Below are positions 1-7,671 of a stretch of DNA of 10,346 bases, in pieces. The notes under the pieces were generated by a model. It saw only the letters and a list, made by a program, of their open reading frames with translations, was not told where the DNA came from and did not search any database. Position numbers and translations under genes: made by a program. Each line of letters starts with the position of its first letter. Position 1 is the stretch's first letter. The stretch is from positions 1-10,346 of the forward strand of contig JAHHTF010000028.1 in the NCBI GenBank assembly GCA_020024775.1, in the 5' to 3' direction. The DNA is from Ureaplasma sp. Lineage in GTDB: Bacteria; Bacillota_I; Bacilli_A; Mycoplasmatales; Mycoplasmoidaceae.

Positions 1-11
1 TAATAAAAAGC

Positions 12-17
12 CCTCCT
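12..17 (-). promoter_or_regulatory. Shine-Dalgarno sequence of a probable next gene
   Basis: On the minus strand this reads AGGAGG, inside AAAAGGAGGG, the best ribosome binding site in the window. Eleven bases follow before the window ends, so a start codon would fall at or just beyond the left edge. The spacing is plausible because the site of the 145-1440 gene sits 13 bases from its ATG. The inference is that a further minus-strand gene begins just outside. An alternative is a weak hairpin, since AAAAG and CTTTT flank GAGGG. Confidence 0.4.
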
Positions 18-70
18 TTTACTGAATACACAGTAATTGGAGAGCTACCAAAAAAATTCAAATTGCCACT

Positions 71-106
71 AAAAAACAAAAAACCATTCTGCTAAAAGCA
101 AAATAG
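71..106 (-). terminator. Rho-independent terminator of the lipoprotein operon
   Basis: On the minus strand CTATTTTGC (106-98) can pair over nine positions, two of them G-T wobbles, with GCAGAATGG (92-84) around the five-base loop TTTTA. The stem is followed at once by TTTTTTGTTTTTT (83-71). A stem followed by a T-run in the transcribed direction, 39 bases after the stop codon of the 145-1440 gene, is the standard intrinsic terminator layout. It is the only strong terminator I see, and none lies between the two lipoprotein genes. Confidence 0.75.
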
Positions 107-144
107 TTAATTTTCTTAGAAGAATTAAATAGTACAAGAATAAA

Positions 145-1440
145 TTATCTTCTTACAAATTTGTATATCTCGGGGTGGTTTTTCTGTTCATCAAACAGTG
201 TATGAGCTGGAATTGAAATTTCAATATGTGTAACAGCTCATGGTAATCCTCCACCTCAGCAATAATCACCGATTTCAACTACTGAATCAGGAATATACAT
301 ATTTTGCGTTGGTGCTGTTACATAGAATGCTTGTTTAGCAATCTTTTGTAATTGAGATCCAGGTGCAAACTTAATACTTGTAAATCCTTGATCTCAAGCA
401 AAACATCCTCATGGGATTTCTTTAATCTTTGGAGGGATTATTAATTCACCAGTGAATTTACAACCTGATAAACATGCATTTTGGATTAATTCAAGAGTAT
501 CTGGTAATACTAGTGGACCACTATATTTTAAATCTGCAAATACTCAACCATCAATGATTTCAACTCTATTAGATAAATGAAAATCTTTGACATTGTTAGC
601 AATTGTTCTAAAAGCAGAATCCTCAATGTTATAAACAGTATCTGGAATAATGATACTAATATCTTGTCCTGTTCCAACTACACAGTCAGGACTTTTAGCA
701 TCTTGAACTTTAGAGATAGAGTGTCTACCAATAATTAATAAAGGTAAACAAAGATTTCCTTTATCAACATCTGTTGTAGTTACCTTACCAGTTGTAACAT
801 CTTCTGCCATTTGAGATAAATCGATTGTTGATAAATCTGAATCAATTAATTTTAAAGCATAAATTGGTTGGTTTTCTCAATCATATCTTTTTGGGTTTCT
901 GATTACTTCATATTTGAACCCATTCTTAGTGAATGTATCACCTGGTAATCAATCATTGATTTCATATCCAGCAGCGGGTGGAACTGGTTGACTTGGAGCT
1001 GCAAATCCAGTTAATACAACATTATAGTTAACTAATTTATTATCTTGATTAGGAATACCACTAATTGCAACATTAACTGTATTGTTTGATGCATTCTTAG
1101 TTGCAACTACTTGAATATTAGCTTGTTTAAAATCTGAACCGGGATTATAAACTAAACCATTGTTTTCTTTTATTCCATTAATAATAATTGCATTTTTCTC
1201 TGGATTATTAATGATTCTCACCATTTCATCAGCATCTAATTGATCAAAGTTAGTTACACCACTAACTTGTTTAAATAAAAGTGTGAAATTAACTTCATTA
1301 AAACTAGTTGGTTTTTTAGAAGGTGTTGAACTAGATGAACTACTACCACACGATGTAGTAGCTAATGCAATTGCAGTAGGAACCGAAATTACTGAAATCA
1401 CACTCATTGCTGATATTAAAATCTTATTTTTTAATTTCAT
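145..1440 (-). CDS. BspA-type leucine-rich repeat surface lipoprotein, single module (431 aa)
   Basis: Predicted lipid-anchored surface protein. It starts MKLKNKILIS with a hydrophobic stretch and a lipobox-like ATTS-C at Cys31, then a Ser-rich linker, which is typical of mycoplasma lipoproteins. Residues about 45-150 form a beta-type domain ending VAISGIPNQDN...VVLTGF, similar in style to the N-terminal domains of the neighbouring giant lipoprotein. Residues about 165-235 hold the cap motif GDTFTKNG ... DLSQMAEDVTTG. Residues about 245-415 are BspA-like LRR_5 repeats, with units such as IIIPDTVYNIEDSAF and LIIPPKIKEIP. It ends IYKFVRR before a TAA. At least seven UGA codons are read as Trp, for example at 949-951, 877-879 and 544-546. 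It lies 31 bases downstream of the giant paralogue with no terminator between them, so co-transcription is likely. Related proteins are often adhesins, but the ligand is unknown. Confidence 0.9.
920..942 (-). repeat. 23-bp exact repeat shared with the giant lipoprotein gene (copy 1)
   Basis: The plus-strand 23-mer here is identical to 3159-3181. It encodes the GDTFTKNG core of the cap motif in each gene. It is the longest exact match I noticed between the two lipoprotein genes and could seed recombination between them. Confidence 0.85.
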
Positions 1441-1453
1441 AATAATATATTAA

Positions 1454-1460
1454 CTTTCCT
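1454..1460 (-). promoter_or_regulatory. Ribosome binding site of the single-module lipoprotein
   Basis: The minus strand reads AGGAAAG, inside AAAGGAAAG, 13 bases before the ATG at 1440. It occupies the 31-base gap after the stop codon of the giant lipoprotein. There is no room for a separate promoter in that gap, so translation probably starts on a transcript coming from the upstream gene. Confidence 0.6.
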
Positions 1461-1471
1461 TTATTGATCTA

Positions 1472-2164
1472 TTAGTTTTCTTTAGGTGCTGGCGTAACTG
1501 TGATACCTTTATCAAATGCTGGACTTTGTACATTACAAGTTGGAGGAACAATTACAGTTGAGTTACTAAATCTATTACTTCTAAATGCATATTGTCCAAT
1601 AAATTCTACAGTAGATGGAATTACTAAATCACCTGTTAAATCTATGTTTTGGAATGCGTGAGCACCAATACTAATTAAACCTTCATTAAATTTAATTGGT
1701 AATTCTCAAACTCATTTTCCTGGTGATGTTTCAACTGCTGCACTTTCAATAATATTTTGACATTCAAAGAATGCACTATCTCCAATTGTTACAAGGTTTT
1801 TAAATTCTCAAACCTTAGTGCCAGGTCTAATTTCCATTCAACCTTGATGACAGAATGCTGATGCACCAATGTTTGTGATTGTATCTGGTAAATATAATAC
1901 TGCATTGTTTGGAGCAGTATCACCATTACCTGGAACTTTGAATGCATTATCAAAGATTGATGTAACTGGTAATGCTGTGTTTTCATTAGTACCTGGAATA
2001 TTAATAGTTAACAAACCAGTTGTGAAATCTTCACACATTGTATCCATTTTAGTAACATCTCCTGTTACTACTTCTAGTGAACAATAAGGTTGAGTAGCAT
2101 CTTTTGCTTTTAATGGGTTTTTAATTAATCTATATGTGAATGCACCTTGGTTAAATGATGCACT
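1472..2164 (-). repeat. Module 5 of the giant lipoprotein (diverged, C-terminal)
   Basis: Residues about 1776-2005. The cap has decayed: FTYRL remains where other modules have LTYKI, and DTMCEDFTTGLL stands where they have DLSRIADDNTTGM. LRR_5 units continue, such as YLPDTITNIGASAF and LVIPSTVEFIGQYAF. There is an unusual Trp-rich insertion (GKWVWELPIKF) in which three of the visible Trp codons are UGA. The NDIR and beta segments after the LRRs are absent and the protein ends in a short polar tail. Confidence 0.7.
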
Positions 2165-5100
2165 ATGTTCGCCTTCTTGTAAGTATTTTTTTACAATTGG
2201 AGTTTTTAGTGTCATTACTCCATTTTCTAAATTGAAATATGAATTGTTGTTCATAATTAATGGTTTATCAGCAGGACCTGCAACTTCCATTGAAATACTA
2301 TATTCATATTGATTTTTAGCATTAACTGTTGATGTGAAGTTGAAATCACTTAATGTAATTCCTGATTGAACTAAAGCTGCATTTGGTCAAATTGCATTTA
2401 TTACTTTTTGTTTTAATGGTTCTAAATCTGGATCAATACTTGTTTGGATAACATTGCTCATTGCATCATAGATTTGTTTACATGTAGATCCAAAGATTCT
2501 AACATCATTAAATGGAGTTGTAGTAAAGTGTAATTTAGGGCTTTGATTATTACCCACTCTACAATCTGGACTAATAAGAACTTGTTGTTCTTCAAAGTTT
2601 GGACAATTGAATGCATATGGGTCAATAATTACTACTTTAGATGGAATGATTAATTGACCTGAAAGTGATGAATTATTAAATGCTGCATTAGCGAAGTAAG
2701 TCATATCACTGTCTTCTGGGAAACTAATACTTGGAATTGTTGAATATTCAAATGCTCTACCTTCAATTCTTTCAAGTGTTTTAGGGAAATTAACAGCACA
2801 TGTAATTTTTGTTTGTTTAAATGCATCAGTTCTAATTGCTGTAACTCCTTCTGGAATTACTAAGGAATTAATTTGGTTACCAAAACTTTCAAATAAACTA
2901 CTTTTGATTTCTGTAATTGTTGATGGAATTACAATATTAACTGCTGTTCCGTTATTAATAGTTTTAGAAGCAAAGACTGATGGAGCAATACTTGTTAGTT
3001 TTAAGTTTAAACTTCCTTTGTTTTTTTCTGAGTATGATACCATACCTGTTGTGTTATCATCTGCAATTCTAGATAAATCAATGTTTTGAACAGTTGCATC
3101 ACAACCTACTAGTTCTAAAGCTGGGTTTTCAGTTGTTCCTGTAATTTTGTATGTTAATCCATTCTTAGTGAATGTATCACCAACACTGAAAGCAACTGTT
3201 TGTTTTGTGATATTTTCTTTTAATACTAATGTATCATTATTAGATACATAGAAGTATTTGTTTGAATCAACTACTAAGTGTTTGTCAGCTGGCAAATTCA
3301 TACTAACTTTTAGCGAATAAGTTTTATCTAGTAATGTTGTATTTTCAACAGTAAATACTACATCTTTAACACTAATTCCTAATGATGTTAATACTGCATC
3401 GTTTGTAAGTGCTTGTTTTACTTGTGTTTGTAAATGTTCAACATCAGTAAACATTGATGAATTAAATGCAGTCATGATTGTGTCATAAACACTCTTAGTT
3501 TGATCTACATTCATTCTAATGTTGTTATTAACACCTTTGTGGAATGATAGATTACTATCTTGTGGCATTTCCACTGTACAATCATTACTTACAACAATAT
3601 CTTGTTCTTTCATGATTGCTTTATCACCGAATGCTTGTTTTGAAATCAATTTAGTACTTTGTGGAATCAAAATATTGTTTTGAATTCTACAGTTACCAAA
3701 TGCTCATTGACCAATTGTATTTAAATTACTGTTTTGTGCAAACTCAATACCTGTTAATGATGAACCTGAGAATGCTGCATATCCAATTGATGTAACACTT
3801 GCTGGAAACAATACAGTTCCTGAATATTTTAAATTACTGAAACAGTTAGAATCTAATGTTGTAACACCTTCAGAAATTGTGAATGAACCAATTTGGTTAG
3901 TAATTGAATCAAATGAATCTCTTGAAACTTTTGAAATTGATCCTGGGATTACTAAATTAATTGGATCAGTATTTGCAAATGTTGCGTTTTCTAATGCTCT
4001 TTCTTTAATTGCAGTTACTTTGAAGTTAATAGTTCCTTTAACGGGATCTGTATAACTTAACATTCCTGTTGTATTGTTATCTGCAATTCTAGATAAATCA
4101 GTTGTAGCACTTGAATCATAACCAACTAATGTTAATGTTGGATTATCTTTAGTTCCAACAATTCGATAAGTTAATCCGTTTGTTGTAAATTGATCATTAA
4201 TATTAAATTTAACAACTGGTTTTAAGATGTTCGATTTAAATACTAATGAATTTCCTTCTGAAGTAAGATAATCATTGCCATTTACTACAAGGTTTTTACC
4301 ACTTGGAACATTTAGATTAATTTTAGCTGAATATGAAATATCAAATGCATTTGAACTAACTTCTTGTAATGTTACACCTTGTACACTTAAGTTTAAAGAT
4401 GATAATACTGAATTGTTTTTTAAAGCTTGAGTTAATTCAGTTGATAATGAACTTGCATCTTTATTATTTGATGCATTAAATGTAGACATGAATGTATCAT
4501 AAACACTTTTAGCTTGTGTTGCATCCATTCTAATATTATTGTTAGTTCCATGGTGGAAAGCTAAATTGTAATCTTGTGGCATTTCTACTTTACAATCATC
4601 ACTTACAACAATATCTTGTGGTTTCATGATGTAACCTTCACCAAATGCTCTAGCTTCAATTACTTTAGTGCTAGGCGGGATTAAGATATCATTTTGGATT
4701 CTACAATTACTAAATGCACTTCTACAAATTCTTTCTAAATGACTATTAGCTGAGAATGTGATTCCTGTAATTGAAGAGTTAATAAATGAATATGTACCAA
4801 TTGTAACTAATGATGCTGGGAAGTTAACAATATTGTTGTATTTAATTCCAGCAAATGCTCTGTTGTTAATTCATTTAACCCCTTCACTAATTGTTAATTG
4901 GTTTATTTGATTATTTAACCCATCAAATAAATTATCTGAAATTGTAGCAACTGTTGATGGAATTACAATATTAACTGCTGCTCCATTGTTGATTGATTTA
5001 TTATTAAACAATCCACGGTCAATTGAAGTTAATTTAATTGAAATGTTTCCTTTAGTTGCATCGTTATAACTAACCATACCTGTTGAGTTATCATCAGCTA

Positions 5101-7489
5101 AGTGACTTAAATCAAGCGTTTTAGATTGATCAATTGAAATTAATGATAACTCTGGATTTTCATTAGTTCCATTAATTCTATATGTAAATCCATTCTTAGT
5201 GAATTGATCACCAATGTTTCATTGTGTTGTTTGTTTTCTATAAGCTTGTTTAGAAACTAATGTATCTGCATTTGATAATGAGAAGTTAGGGTTATTGTTA
5301 ACAATCAATGTTTTACCAGATGGTACATTTAATTTAATGCTAACTGAGTATTGGTTATTGTTGAATTCTGAAATATGAGAAACAGTTACTGTATTAACAG
5401 TTAATGATAAACTTTTTAAAGTTGCGTTAGTTGCTAAATTAGTTGTAATTGCAGTTTTTAAATCGTCGTCTAATAAAGATGAAGATGATTCAATTACTTG
5501 CGCAATTGCATCAGAAATATCTTTTGCTTGGTTACTCATAATTCTAATATCATTTGAAACAGTTTTAGTAAAGTTCAAGTTAGGGTTTTGACGAGGACCA
5601 ACTGTACATGATTTATTAATTAAAACATCTTGTGGTTCATAATTAGTGTTACCAAAAGCAGAGTCACCAATTTTAGTAACTGAGTTAGGGATGATTAATG
5701 TTCCACCTAAGTTAGAACCATAGAATGCATAGTTATCAATTGAAACTAATGCACTATCGGGTGCAAAAGTTAATCCACAGATTTTTGCTTGACTGAAAGC
5801 ATTACCATTAATTGAAGTTACTGTTTTAGGGATTTCAAGGTTACCTCAATAATTCATTGATGAGAAAGCATGTCCACCAATAACTTGAACACCTTCTTTA
5901 ATTTCAAAAGAATTAACTGTGTTTTTAAAATATGCAAATGAATCAGATGTGATTGTAGATATTGTACTAGGGATAATAATATCTACAGGTGCATTATCAT
6001 TAACTGATTTTTGGTAACATAATCTATCTGGTAATTCTTTAACCACTAAAGTCTTTTCACCTTTAACTGGATCAGAGAATGTTACATTACCATTGTTGTT
6101 ATCATCAGCCATGTGTGTGAAGTCCACACCTCTGTTTTGACATCCAACGATTTTTAAATGTAAGTCTGCATCAGCTCCTACTAATTCATAGATGAAACCA
6201 TTCTTAGTAAATTGGTCTCCAACACTTCATGTGTTATCAATTGGAGCATCTTTAGAAAATCCTGTAATAGTTGCACTAAATGAACCATTGTCATTAATTG
6301 ATCCATCTTCTGCATAGATTTTAATACCATTAATAGTGATTTCTAAACTATCAGATACTAATGTAGTATTAATATCCATTCTGTCTAAACTTTCATTAAA
6401 ACCTTCTGGAGTGTTTGTAAAGATATTAGTTGCATTATCTTTGATTTTATTTTTTAATGTTACTAAGTTCTTTAATACTTTTTGTTGAGCTTCTGATGCT
6501 GAGATACTAGTTTTATCTCCAATTACTTGAGCAACCACACCTTCAAAGTTATTAGTGTTAAATGTTGTTGGATTATTCTTTACACAAACAACTGTTGCTG
6601 TGAATTGTGCATTATTAATCATTTCACCATTGTTGTAAAGTTTTAAATTTGAGATTGTTACAACTAAATTATTTTCATTCCCTGTTGCATTAACACTCAT
6701 TGAATCTGAAATTTGAGTATTAATATCACTTGGAGCATTAGTGAATAATTCTGAACTTTTATTTGAAATTTGTGTTCTTAGTTTATCAACATTTGAATTT
6801 ACTAATGAAGCAATATTACTTGCAGATCTTCCTTCTCATGGTTTAATAAATTCAGAAATTAAATTATTAAATGCATCTTGGTTGAATTGAGTAGTTTTTG
6901 AAAACCCAGACATGCTAAATGTTAAAGTACCAGTTTTAGTTGTATCTTGGTTTGTTTTTAATGGAATGTTTTCAAATACTATTCTTAAACTTGTATTAGT
7001 TGGATTAGTGATTTGAATCATTTCATTAGTTAAAGAACTAGCTAATTCATTAGATGGTTCGTTAAACACTTGTGAAATGTTTTTCTTAACACTATCTGCA
7101 AAATCAATTTTATCCAAAGCTTCTTTAGCAGTGATTGCAGTGTTATTAGTTTTAGGACCAACTAATTTAACAATCAAATCCTCTAAGCCTTGATTATTAA
7201 TTTTTGTTAACACATCAGCTGGAAGTTGTGGTTGAGGTTCAACTGGTTCTGGAGCTGGTGGTGTTGGTTGTTGGTTATTGTCTTGATCTGGTTTTACTTC
7301 TGGATTTGGTGTCGGTTTGTTATCATTATCTTGTGGACCAGGTGCTGGAGCCGGACTTGGATTTTCACTTGGTTTTGAAGATGAACTACCACAACTAGTT
7401 GTTATTAAACTAACTCCAGTTGCAGCAGCTCCTAATGCTAATAACCCACCACCAATAATAGTGATGATTGTTTTCTTTCTTAATTTCAT
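1472..7489 (-). CDS. Giant modular BspA-type LRR surface lipoprotein (2005 aa)
   Basis: One frame, followed codon by codon across every apparent break, contains no TAA or TAG. At least eleven UGA codons encode Trp, for example at 6836, 6227, 5846, 5219, 4871, 3704, 2387 and 1838. The ATG at 7489 was chosen because MKLRKK plus a hydrophobic segment and TTS-C (Cys33) makes a proper lipoprotein signal; an upstream TTG start would add 15 polar residues. Residues 34-90 are a Pro/Asp/Asn-rich stalk. Residues about 91-201, 202-307 and 308-417 are three related beta domains, with motifs like ITINGIKIY..DG and ATITGF, resembling mycoplasma lipoprotein-17-type domains. From residue 421, modules of 336-342 residues follow: a cap (GDQFTKNG ... 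DLSRIADDNTTG), several LRR_5 repeats (IVIPSTV..I...LF, AFGNCRIQNNILIP), a conserved SxDCxVEMPQ segment, an NDIR helix region and a beta domain. The fifth module is diverged and lacks the tail. It is probably an adhesin or variable surface antigen; the ligand is unknown. Confidence 0.93.
2918..2946 (-). repeat. 29-bp exact intragenic repeat (copy in module 4)
   Basis: This is identical over 29 bases to 4952-4980, and encodes AVNIVIPST in the first LRR unit of modules 2 and 4. Identity at synonymous positions in such AT-rich DNA suggests recent duplication or gene conversion between modules. Confidence 0.85.
3159..3181 (-). repeat. 23-bp exact repeat shared with the single-module gene (copy 2)
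   Basis: Identical to 920-942. It encodes GDTFTKNG at the start of module 4. Close variants of the same stretch occur at the starts of modules 1 (near 6199) and 2 (near 5189). Confidence 0.85.
3191..4207 (-). repeat. Module 3 of the giant lipoprotein
   Basis: Residues 1095-1433 (339 aa), starting FNINDQFTTNG, with cap DLSRIADNNTTGMLSY. LRR_5 units follow (LVIPGSISKVSRDSF, VLFPASVTSIGYAAF, AFGNCRIQNNILIPQS), then NDCTVEMPQD, NNNIRMNVDQTKSVYD and a beta domain. It is most similar to module 2 in the segment after the LRRs. Confidence 0.85.
3557..3616 (-). repeat. 60-bp near-identical intragenic repeat (module 3 copy)
   Basis: By eye this matches 4571-4630 at about 55 of 60 bases, with an offset of 1014 bp. 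It encodes MKEQDIVVSNDCTVEMPQD, against MKPQDIVVSDDCKVEMPQD in the other copy. It marks the junction between the LRR block and the inter-module domain. Confidence 0.8.
4571..4630 (-). repeat. 60-bp near-identical intragenic repeat (module 2 copy)
   Basis: This is the partner of 3557-3616, with about five mismatches in 60 bases. It encodes the post-LRR segment with the conserved SDDC motif. Confidence 0.8.
4952..4980 (-). repeat. 29-bp exact intragenic repeat (copy in module 2)
   Basis: Identical to 2918-2946, two modules away. It encodes AVNIVIPST in the first LRR unit after the cap. Confidence 0.85.
5222..6229 (-). repeat. Module 1 of the giant lipoprotein
   Basis: Residues 421-756 (336 aa), starting WSVGDQFTKNG. 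The cap variant is DFTHMADDNNNGNVTF. LRR_5 units follow (IIIPSTISTITSDSF, LEIPKTVTSINGNAF, LIIPNSVTKIGDSAF), then NKSCTVGPRQNPNLNF, SNDIRIMSNQAKDISD and a beta domain (LNVPSGKTLIV). It is more diverged from modules 2 and 3 than those two are from each other. Confidence 0.85.
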
Positions 7490-7541
7490 AGAATCCCTAC
7501 TTTCTATCAATAAAAAATTGCAATGATCTTTCAATGCAAAG

Positions 7542-7571
7542 AATATAATGTGATTTATTAAACTAATACAA
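7542..7571 (-). promoter_or_regulatory. Candidate promoter of the lipoprotein operon
   Basis: On the minus strand TTGTAT (7571-7566) and TATATT (7547-7542) are separated by 18 bases, which fits a sigma-70-type promoter with one mismatch in the -10 box. Transcription would start near 7535, giving a leader of about 45 bases before the ATG at 7489. The region is so AT-rich that chance matches are common. Confidence 0.4.
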
Positions 7572-7574
7572 TAC

Positions 7575-7602
7575 TAAACTATTGACCATTTTGTTTAGTT
7601 TA
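7575..7602 (-). other. Inverted repeat upstream of the lipoprotein promoter
   Basis: TAAACTA at 7575-7581 and TAGTTTA at 7596-7602 are perfect inverted repeats around a 14-base loop that contains the only GC-rich bases nearby (TTGACCA on the plus strand). It lies directly upstream of the candidate -35 box. It could be an operator, part of the terminator region of the protease gene, or chance in AT-rich DNA. An AT palindrome, TTAAATATTTAA at 7606-7617, sits beside it. Confidence 0.35.
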
Positions 7603-7632
7603 ATATTAAATATTTAAGTAAATAAAATAATT

Positions 7633-7658
7633 ACAAATTAATTTTATAAAAAATTTGT
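7633..7658 (-). terminator. Possible weak terminator of the protease gene
   Basis: ACAAATT and AATTTGT pair over seven bases around an AT-only loop that can itself fold (TTTTATAAAA). On the minus strand the stem begins 14 bases after the stop codon and is followed by the T-rich stretch AATTATTTTATTTACTT. The stem has few G-C pairs, so termination may be leaky and read-through into the lipoprotein genes is possible. Confidence 0.4.
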
Positions 7659-7671
7659 TAGAATTGTTTTA

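Larger units (their letters stand above)
2165..3190 (-). repeat. Module 4 of the giant lipoprotein
   Basis: Residues about 1434-1775, starting FSVGDTFTKNG. The cap continues DLSRIADDNTTGMVSYSEKNKG and leads into LRR_5 units (AVNIVIPSTITEIKSSLF, LIIPSKVVIIDPYAF). After the LRRs come SPDCRVGNNQSPKLHF, FNDVRIFGSTCKQIYD and a beta domain. The boundary is set by comparison with the other modules. Confidence 0.8.
4208..5221 (-). repeat. Module 2 of the giant lipoprotein
   Basis: Residues 757-1094 (338 aa), starting WNIGDQFTKNG, with cap DLSHLADDNSTGMVSY. LRR_5 units follow (AVNIVIPSTVATISDNLF, VNFPASLVTIGTYSF, AFSNCRIQNDILIPPS), then DDCKVEMPQD, NNNIRMDATQAKSVYD and a beta domain (LNVPSGKNLVV). 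Confidence 0.85.

Noticed and set aside
1441..1471. Separate promoter or terminator between the two lipoprotein genes
   Set aside because: The 31-base gap holds only a ribosome binding site, with no stem-loop and no pair of promoter boxes.
1789..1986. Alternative minus-strand frame of 65 codons inside the giant gene
   Set aside because: It overlaps the verified frame, has no signal or domain, and is rich in Gln and His as expected of a shifted frame.
1869..3089. Plus-strand open frames within the giant lipoprotein gene
   Set aside because: They are out of frame with the continuous code-4 gene, and their composition mirrors the antisense of LRR repeats.
2165..6229. CRISPR-like array, because of regularly spaced repeats
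   Set aside because: The period is about 1 kb, the repeats are coding and diverged, and there are no short repeat-spacer units.
1472..7489. Decayed pseudogene with many nonsense mutations
   Set aside because: Every break checked is UGA in the same frame, with no TAA or TAG and no frameshift, so the gene is intact under code 4.
7204..7526. Two overlapping plus-strand open frames opposite the stalk of the giant lipoprotein
   Set aside because: They are antisense shadows of the Pro-rich linker and signal peptide, low in complexity, and the minus-strand frame explains the region fully.
7490..7534. N-terminal extension of the giant lipoprotein from a TTG start at 7534
   Set aside because: It would put 15 polar residues (MKDHCNFLLIESRDS) before the signal peptide. 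The ATG at 7489 gives a standard lipoprotein signal, although its ribosome site (AGTAGGGA) is weak.
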